This document shows, piece after piece, positions 49,065-64,000 of a stretch of DNA of 64,000 nucleotides. Each line of letters starts with the position of its first letter. The stretch's first letter is position 1. The notes under the pieces are model-generated. The model saw only the letters and a list, made by a program, of their open reading frames with translations. It was not told the DNA's origin and did not search any database. The position numbers and the translations under genes were made by a program. Origin of the DNA: Chrysomallon squamiferum. Lineage: Eukaryota; Mollusca; Gastropoda; Neomphalida; Peltospiridae. The stretch lies in NCBI GenBank assembly GCA_012295275.1, contig CM022666.1:7854265-7918264 (forward strand). The letters run 5' to 3'.

Positions 49065-49780
49065 ACATTTTTATATCAAGGACTTGTAGTTTATCCACTA
49101 AATTAAAAAGTGAGTTCTAGTTACATTGTGGTGGAAGTATATAAAAAATAAAATCTATCTATCTATATATTTGTATACTGCAGTTGTGATAGTCGAGGCT
49201 ACAACTCCATCTCTAGGTGTTGGCTATGAGGTTGGCAGAGCTGTGGTGATGAATAAACAAATACTCATTCTGTTCCGTCCAGATTCAGGAAGACGTAAGT
49301 ATAATTTACACAGTTGCCATGGTAATAACTTGTTACCTATGTAAATAAATGGCTACCAAGGAATACACCATTTCAAAAATTCTGGTTTAGTTTAGTTTAT
49401 GACTGATTTGAATTTTTATGATTCTTTTGATAAGGATATGGATATTATAAAATAATTATAAAGATTAATTTATGTAAATGCATCAGTTATCTGTGTTCAG
49501 TATTTAGATGGATATGTTTATGATTAATCAGACATGCATGTGGTCTGTGTGTTTGTGTGTGTGTTTGTTATGTTGTAATTACTAAGACCATTGTTCCACT
49601 TCAACAATCATATACACAGATGGGTACATACAGGAACAGTTCTAACGATTAAACATTAACAAGTGCTTTTATTTCAGAAATGGAGATAAAATAATAAAAG
49701 ATTATTCATGCATCTACTTTATGAAACCTTCATACAAACGTGCCTCCTGATTAACAATTTTTGCAGTTTAATGAGTAATG

Positions 49781-49825
<45 letters not shown>

Positions 49826-50310
49826 TAATAGTAATAATATTAATAATAATAATAGTAATAATAATAATAATATAATAATAATAGTAATGATAGTGATAAT
49901 AATAATAAATTAAAACATTAAATAAATATCAAAAAGTGTTGTTGAAAATGTAAGTGCTTAAACATATGAGCTCTGTATACTGATATAAAATTGATATATT
50001 AAAATCTGTAAACTGTACAATAGTTTCAAAAGAAGAATGAAGAACTGAATTCTGGTAGTTAAAGTGAAATTAATATAAAAGAGTTGTATTAATAAAGTAA
50101 AATATAAATGAAATGTTATTTTTAATTTACTTTTAAATAACAACAAATGTAGAAAACAAAGTAATCAAGTAATCAAGATCGAAATATTTAATTTAATAGA
50201 AAACATTAATTATAACAAAATAATGCAATTAGCAGTCCTGCATTAATATATAATCTTAACTGTACATATTATATTTTATAAATTACAAAATAAAAAATCC
50301 TTTTTTCTTC

Positions 50311-50342
<32 letters not shown>

Positions 50343-50475
50343 TTTCTTTTTTTTTTTCTTTACAGATTTGTCAGCCATGTTGGCAGGTTGTGTGAACGGC
50401 ACATCAATTACATTAAAGCACTACAAAGAATCCGATCTACCAGACATTTTTAAAAATCTCTTTGAATCATTATGA
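46860..50475 (+). CDS. DNPH1: 2'-deoxynucleoside 5'-phosphate N-hydrolase 1 (RCL)
   Basis: DNPH1 cleaves the N-glycosidic bond of deoxynucleoside monophosphates, releasing the base and deoxyribose 5-phosphate, and helps clean the nucleotide pool. Four coding exons: 46860-46998, 47350-47412, 49184-49294, 50366-50475, joined in frame by GT-AG introns, giving 140 residues. The family signature YFCGSICGG is at 6-14 and SLGVGYEVG at 77-85. By alignment from memory with rat Rcl, active-site residues are Y6, D59, S77, E83 (nucleophile) and S107, all present. The human protein is longer at its N-terminus by a variable extension. Intron 2 carries a 42-45-bp minisatellite and a (GT)n tract. No break was found. 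Confidence 0.95.
47675..48312. repeat. 42-45-bp minisatellite in DNPH1 intron 2
   Basis: About 14-16 imperfect copies of a unit like ACACAAGGGCAGTAACTCTAA followed by ATATATCAGTGAACATCTCT. Copies vary by loss of short segments, and several hybrid units contain ATATGTGGTAACTC. The CAAGGGNRGTAACTC core resembles the short motif seen elsewhere in the window. Confidence 0.85.
48978..49065. repeat. (GT)n microsatellite
   Basis: Two long GT tracts separated by GCATGTTT in DNPH1 intron 2. Confidence 0.9.
49778..49910. repeat. (AAT)n microsatellite
   Basis: Interrupted AAT tract in DNPH1 intron 3. Confidence 0.9.
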
Positions 50476-51788
50476 TCACAATATTAGAACTTCTAGTCAG
50501 TTTGCTGAGAAAATGGCTGGCTTACAACTGCCATGGCTTGTAACTCCAATATATACATATTTAAAAAAATTATTTTTGATATATAGTTGATATTATAAGG
50601 TAATTTAATGGAAGTAAATTGAATTTTTTCTGCAATGTAAGCATTTTTTTTTTAATTTAAAAAAAAAGATATGGCTAGCTAATAGCACCTGTGGCTTGAA
50701 ACATTGTATTCTATTTTTAATAATTATTTTAGATATATTTATGGAAATAAATTTAATTTTGATTGTAATTTAAGAAGTTTTCATGGAAATGGATAGATAT
50801 TAATATTTATGAATTTTGAAAAAATTTACATTTCAGAAACAATTTTATATATTATGAAGGTGTGAAAAGTTCACATGGAGTTGATGCATGTTAAATTGAG
50901 TTGATACTAAATGCAGTCACAGGAGAGGAGAAAAATGGAAAATTCTTGTGGATTTCGACGGACCAAAGTTAAGAATTAATTTCAAGATATTCTTGGATGA
51001 AAATAAATGTAAAAATATTGTCCAAATATCCAGCATATATATATATATATATTTGTAAACAGTAAAAAAAAAAAAAAAAAAATAATAATAATATCCATTG
51101 AATAACAATAATGGTTTTGTCCTTTTTTTAAAATATAATTTTTGAAAGACTACTCTGAAATTCATTTACAGATTATTCATAGGAGCATTGGTTCTTAAAA
51201 ATTATAAAACATCCAACATTTCAAAAGTGCCAAATTTCAGGAAAATGTCAGTGAAATAAAAGCCGAGTTGGGTTGTTTGCACCAGTGTTTAGTCAGAACC
51301 AGGTGACAGCTGCACTGTATGTGAGGGGTAAACACATCAACAATAGTGATTTATTTTTGATGCTCTGAATCACAGTCTGACAGTTTGGTGTGTATATATA
51401 TATATATTCAGTCTTTCAGTGGTCCATAAAATTGTATCCTTTAAAGTTGATGTATGTTTCTGTTTTGTTTGGGAACCATGTAATGGATAAAAAAGATGAT
51501 TGGATCAGTGATCTTGTGGATTATTTCACCTGCAATCAGAATTCCACAACTTTTTATCTTTTTTTTTTTCCACCTATGAGTAGGTTCATATACAAAAAAA
51601 ATGCCTTGCTGCTTATAAAGGAAAAAATGTAGCCCAACAATGGAAGTCCTAGTATTTTAATTTCCCTGTATCAGATATGTATAAAACTGAAACTATTTAC
51701 TGATCTAAAATTGTATCAGTAGAGAATTTTTCCAGATCAATGTCCTTGTTAGGGGTAACTTTGTAACAGTCTGAAGCATTGATTCATG
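50476..51788. other. DNPH1 3' flank, no gene seen
   Basis: AT-rich DNA with a possible AATAAA at 50746-50751 for DNPH1, about 270 bp after its stop. There is a short (TA)n at about 51036-51050, poly-A at about 51064-51081, and nothing that looks coding on either strand. Confidence 0.5.
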
Positions 51789-52282
51789 CAGTGGGACCTC
51801 GGGTTAGGAGCACCTCAAAGCACGAACAAATCAGATTACGAACCATGATCTTGGGCAATTTTTATCTCAGTTTACGAATAATGTCCCAAATTATGAATTA
51901 CACTGACATTCAACAACAAGCTTTCTTTTGTTGTTGGTTTTGATGTCAACATCTAGTAAAGATAAGAATAAATAGCTGTGTCAAAACTGAGGTCAAAGTA
52001 AGGATTATAGGCATACCCTATAGCAAATATGTATCATGAATTTGGGCCTTTAGTCTTTGATATGCAGCAATAGCTCGATAACTTTTGCATTGTATAAACA
52101 TATCACAGTAGAGGTTAAGAAAGAAATAACTGCAAAACATGAGAAAGGTGTTCGTGTGTCTGACATCAGTTCAATAACCTGAGGCTTCACTATAGTTGTA
52201 TGCTGCATAGTATACCTTGTAATAGTAGGAGAGCCCAGAAATAAAATACTAATGCATTCACTTTTGGATAACAACATAAAAC
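51789..52282 (+). mobile_element. Decayed pogo/Tigger-like DNA transposon fragment
   Basis: The left end CAGTGGGACCTCGGGTTAGG and following TTACGAA repeats resemble pogo/Tigger terminal inverted repeats (CAGTGG..CCTCGGTTTACGAA type). About 310 bp in, 52102-52179 translates to ITVEVKKEI...KGVRVSDISSIT before a TGA. That is like the N-terminal helix-turn-helix of Tigger transposases (LEVKxEIIxKHEKGVRVxDI). The rest of the transposase and the right end are missing or unrecognisable. An inactive relic; similarity is from memory. Confidence 0.6.
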
Positions 52283-54043
52283 AGTGGTTAAATATTTAAT
52301 TAAAAGGATCATGGGATTGTTTTATGCTGTAATTCATACTACAATGTTCTCTTTAGTTCTAGATTTTTTAATTTTTAAAATTATTATTTTATTTATTTAT
52401 TTATTTATTTATTTTTATTTTTATTTTTTTTTTTTTTTTTTGAGGGGAGGGGCATGTAGGGGTAGGTGCATATAAAAGATTCCTTTCTGCTAACTGGTAA
52501 TTTTTTAATGAGTTTCCTCTCTTGAATATTATTCTGTTTAAAATATGTGATACATAATAACCCTAAATATTATAATATTTCTTTATTTCATCATTTCTTA
52601 ATTCATTAATAACTATCTTTGAGAAATGTCATTATTTTTTTATTTATTTAATAACTGAGGTATATAATTTATTTATTCTTTATTTATTCATTGATTCACT
52701 AATAACAGAAATTCACCATTCATTCATTCATTCCAAGATGTTTTAATTTTAATAAAGGAAGAGATAATATATTCTAAACAACTGATTACAAACAACAGTT
52801 AAATTAATACAGTGCTTTTAATATTTCATTAACATAACAGGAATTACAAAATAGAAACAGGAGATAAAGATTTCCCCAAAGGCTTTGGTTTTGGAATAAT
52901 ACATTAGATGTTATAATACAATATCACAGTAGTTTGTATATGGAAATTAAAAATATATATTCTATTCTACAAATGCGATATAATGCACTTATGCATAAGA
53001 AATCAGCCAACCGAAACCTTTAAGCAAACATACCTTCAAAATTAACGCATTTTAAAAAGAAATAACAATAATAATAAATTAAAACATTAAACAAATATTT
53101 TTTAAATGTTTCTAAGAATGTAAATGCTTAAATAAATGAGCTCTGCACATGAACATAAATAAAAAAATATATTAAAAAATATAATGTACATGTAATGTAA
53201 CAACAGTGCATTAACTTGCAGTTACTTACAGAAGTATATCTATTGTGTATTTACACATGCATACCTATATACAAACTCCCACACACAAATATACAACACC
53301 CACATACATATGTACCTCGACTCAAATGAACATACATACAGTTTACAAATATCCTTCATCAAAACAGCTATTCTCCATTTGCCAAGACTATACCTTAAAC
53401 TACAAAGGTTTGAAGGTTATAAATATTTAACAGAAATTGAGTATTTCAATATTAAAAAAAATAGTAGTAATAAAATACATACAGTGAAATATGGAGAAAT
53501 TTAAAATAATTTTAAGGCTAATAAGATTTTAGATAGCACTAAATTAGGAACTGAATGACTAGGATATATTTAAACAGATACTGACAAACAAAGAAAATGG
53601 GGCTCTTTGGGTGAAAGTTAGATTTAATAGATACAAAAACCAATGAACGTTGAGCTAAAATTTATCAAAGTAAACTAATCTAAGTTTTTTAATAAACTGT
53701 TTTCATGATTATAATTTAAAATTAATCATAAAAACATTATGTGAAAATATTTAAAAAGATGATTAAAGAATAAAAAACAAATATTTTTCAAAACCAGAAA
53801 TATATAAAAACTATGTAAGTAATCAAAATTAGTAAAAATGCTTCTGATCTAAACTGTTGAAAAAACATTTCATAATAATAATAATAATTTAAAAACATTA
53901 CATCAAGTCAAATAGTTTTCACTTTCTGAATGACTGAATCTGTTTTTAAATTAATTCCTTTTAAAGCCATTTTCACTTTCAGCAAACATTTTAGGAAACC
54001 TGACATACACCAAGGCTTGAGTAGCCATCTTGAAAAAAAACTT
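52283..54043. other. Intergenic region between DNPH1 side and LRR gene
   Basis: AT-rich sequence with (TTTA)n at about 52388-52425, poly-T runs and scattered A-rich stretches. It should contain the 3' UTR of the minus-strand LRR gene. No exon seen. Confidence 0.5.
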
Positions 54044-61586
<7,543 letters not shown>

Positions 61587-61855
61587 CTGAAAAAAAAGCC
61601 AATAATAATAATAATAAGATGAAATAAAAAAGGAATTAATGAAATTTGTTTAATGATGCCTCGGTGTATTTTAAAACTGACAGTCAAATAAATTTATATA
61701 AAAAAAAAATCAGAGAGAAGAAACCCATCACCACAATGGACTGCTTTTATTAATTAGCAGCAAGTAACCTTTTATCTGTCTTCCAATGAACAGGAAATAC
61801 TTCTGGATAAACTGTTCATGAAATATTGAAGTTATATTTTATACTAATTAAGAAA
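61587..61855. other. LRR-gene upstream flank
   Basis: Contains the TTTTTTTTCAG acceptor just before the LRR-gene ATG and AT-rich DNA. The non-coding first exon was not located. Confidence 0.4.
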
Positions 61856-62557
61856 CCATGGAGTACATTGAGGCAAATGAGGCAAATGCCTCAAATTGAT
61901 GATTATTTTTTTTTTTTTTTTTTTTATACAAAGATTTTATTTAAAAAATATAAAATATAAATCTCTATTCTGATAAAAACAAGATCCACTGAATGAATTT
62001 GTTTATGTCTGCGGTTAGGGTTTGAAGTTTACTGACATCGTTGCGATGAAAGATATAACTGACTTCAAAGACATCAGTTTTGCCTCATTTCAAAAACAGT
62101 CTAGTTATGGCCATGGAGTAGTAGCTGTGGTAGTAGTAGTAGTAGCAGCAGTAGTAAAAAGACTGTTGTTTCAGATGAAATAAAAAAGTTTTAACATGTA
62201 CAGATCCTCAACTCGCTCCCCCCTCTCTATATCCCCTTCTCTTTTCCTCTCTTTCTCTGTCTCTCAACACATAAACACATTCCATGGCCAGAACTAAACT
62301 CTTTTTGAAAAGAGGCAAAAACACTTAATTGTCCTGCTCCACTTGGCCATGACTGCAACGATGTCGGTAGTCTTCAAATACTAACCATAGAAATAAAAAT
62401 TCATTCAGTGGATATCTTTTCTAATGGATTTATATTTTATATTTTTTAAACAAAATCTTTGCATAAATAAAAATTAAAATTAAAAAATTAAAAAATAAAA
62501 CATTGTCTATTTTGGTATTAGGCATTTGCCTCATTTGCCTCAGTGTAGTTACGGCCA
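61856..62557. mobile_element. Foldback-type element with ~200-bp inverted arms
   Basis: The left arm (61856-62047) and the reverse complement of the right arm (about 62350-62557) align over most of their length. Shared blocks in order are GAGGCAAATGAGGCAAATGC, AAAGATTTT, AAAAATATAAAATATAAAT, ATCCACTGAATGAATTT and GACATCGTTGC. The loop is about 300 bp, with a (TAG)n-like run (62125-62155) and no transposase. It resembles a non-autonomous foldback or long-TIR MITE. Target-site duplication was not identified. Confidence 0.65.
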
Positions 62558-63446
62558 TGCACTTGCATTGTCTGTATGTCTGTTTTGAAAAGCGCTTGAA
62601 ATAAGTGAAAAAAAGTATGAACAAGCGAACGTTTTTTAAACTGAGTATGCTGAATAATTATTCTATTATTAGGTTGAATAAATTTTCTTTAAAGACTGAG
62701 TACTTACGCATGCTTATTTGAAATCGGTGATTAAACAAGCCATTCTTTTGCGATACTAACTTATTCCTTTATAAAATATCTCAGTCTAGCAACTTATCTC
62801 GTTCTTTTCTCGTTCTTTTCTCAGATATTTATGTCATACTTTTTTATTTGTTTATTTATTTATTTATAATTATTCTCTAAAACACTGAATTAAAATATAT
62901 AAGCACGCGTTGACATCTATCCATTAAACGATATTAGTTGAAGTATAAACCCACACATTTAAAAAATATCTTATATTCGTCAAAGTTACCTATGAAATAA
63001 TGCATAAATTAATTATCATATCAAAGAATTAAACTTTTACTTATTTAATATCGAAAATCCGAATTTATGTCTACCACGAAAATGGGTGAAAGCATAACAC
63101 AATTATACAATTAAGTACGAAAGGATTTGTATTTTAAAATGTCAGTAAATATTTATCAAAAATAAATTGAAGATAAAGAATGGCAAACATAAAGAAAGGG
63201 TATAATTCCAAATGGAGCATTAAATAAGTAGAAATTAACGCACCTTTTTAAGTGTTTGTTTTCACTGTTGTTAGCTATAATGTTTGTAATTTCTTGTCTC
63301 TAAAGAACTCTGTCAAGGGAGATAACTACAAGACTTTTAAGCCAGGAGGGGAAGTAACTGGTTTTAATTTTGTCCAATATATCTGCCAAGCTTTGACAAT
63401 CTCAAAATTAATATTACCAGTCACTTTTTTCAGCCAAAAAGTTTGG

Positions 63447-63486
<40 letters not shown>

Positions 63487-64000
63487 GTTGTTGTTGTTGT
63501 TGTTTTTATTATCGTAAATAAGGAAGCTAAGCACTCTTTGTTATATAAATTAAAATAAGAATGTATCTAATATAATAAAAATGAAAACTAATAATCATAT
63601 TAATACTGTTTATTTAGAAACTCAGTTTAATACGTTGACAAGCTTTTTATCATTTATAATGTGTAAACATTTATTTATACTTATATATAGTTTCTTCGAT
63701 TACCGGTAATAACTACAATTGTAGACTTCGCAGCGAAGATATATTTTTGTCGCACTATTATTTTGCTTTATTATTAACAAAGTTCGGACGCTTTAGAAAA
63801 CATAAAATTAAAAAGGACATTTATTTAGGCAATTTTGTATCTTTAGAGATATAAACAAATAAATAAATATATAATGGATGGATGGATGGATGGATGGATG
63901 GATAATCATAACTAAATATTAACTTATATTATCTCACAGCATTTTTCCATTTACAGTTTAAATAAATATACAAAAATATAGATTATAAAAGGTGTATGGA
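62558..64000. other. Distal region, no gene seen
   Basis: AT-rich, with an (ATT)n/(GTT)n tract at about 63448-63504 and a (GGAT)n tract at about 63870-63902. A CAAGGGAGATAACTAC motif is at about 63314. The LRR gene promoter may be here. No exon supported. Confidence 0.5.

Overview
The window is nuclear DNA of an animal. It is strongly AT-rich, packed with triplet and dinucleotide microsatellites, and carries five multi-exon protein genes with GT-AG introns. A short motif of the form CAAGGGNRRTAACT recurs in several places. From memory such a motif is common in molluscan repeats, so a mollusc or other lophotrochozoan is my best guess, with low confidence.

Layout: 1-5.5 kb is gene-poor repeat DNA. 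6.1-16.05 kb (minus) is MCM7, a subunit of the replicative helicase, in 17 coding exons. 17.46-29.35 kb (plus) is DDX3, a DEAD-box RNA helicase, in 16 coding exons, divergent from MCM7. 29.35-40.25 kb has no convincing gene and probably holds the DDX3 3' UTR plus low-complexity DNA. 40.26-46.12 kb (minus) is NME7 (DM10 plus two nucleoside diphosphate kinase domains, 9 coding exons). It diverges from DNPH1/RCL (46.86-50.48 kb, plus, 4 coding exons) across a 742-bp region that looks like a shared promoter. 54.04-61.59 kb (minus) is a lysine-rich leucine-rich-repeat protein that I cannot name. The rest contains a decayed pogo/Tigger-like transposon (51.8 kb) and a foldback element (61.86-62.56 kb).

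The most unusual content is inside introns. DDX3 introns 10 and 13 hold a small family of box C/D snoRNA-like genes: four intact copies and one degenerate. Each has a short terminal stem, a C-like box, a D box CTGA and a shared D'-adjacent guide that matches a 10-nt stretch of 18S rRNA. Three of them sit in tandemly duplicated intron segments. In the LRR gene a 69/70-bp minisatellite has copied the 3' splice site and the start of exon 5 about 15 times upstream of the real one, and each decoy leads straight into a stop codon.

Three of the five genes carry one reading-frame break each (MCM7 +1, NME7 -1, LRR gene a phase mismatch between exons 2 and 3). All are otherwise intact over their whole length, so base-level assembly errors are the simplest explanation. 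MCM7 and DDX3 are housekeeping genes of replication and RNA metabolism; NME7 and DNPH1 both act on nucleotides, and NME7 is also an axonemal/centrosomal protein.
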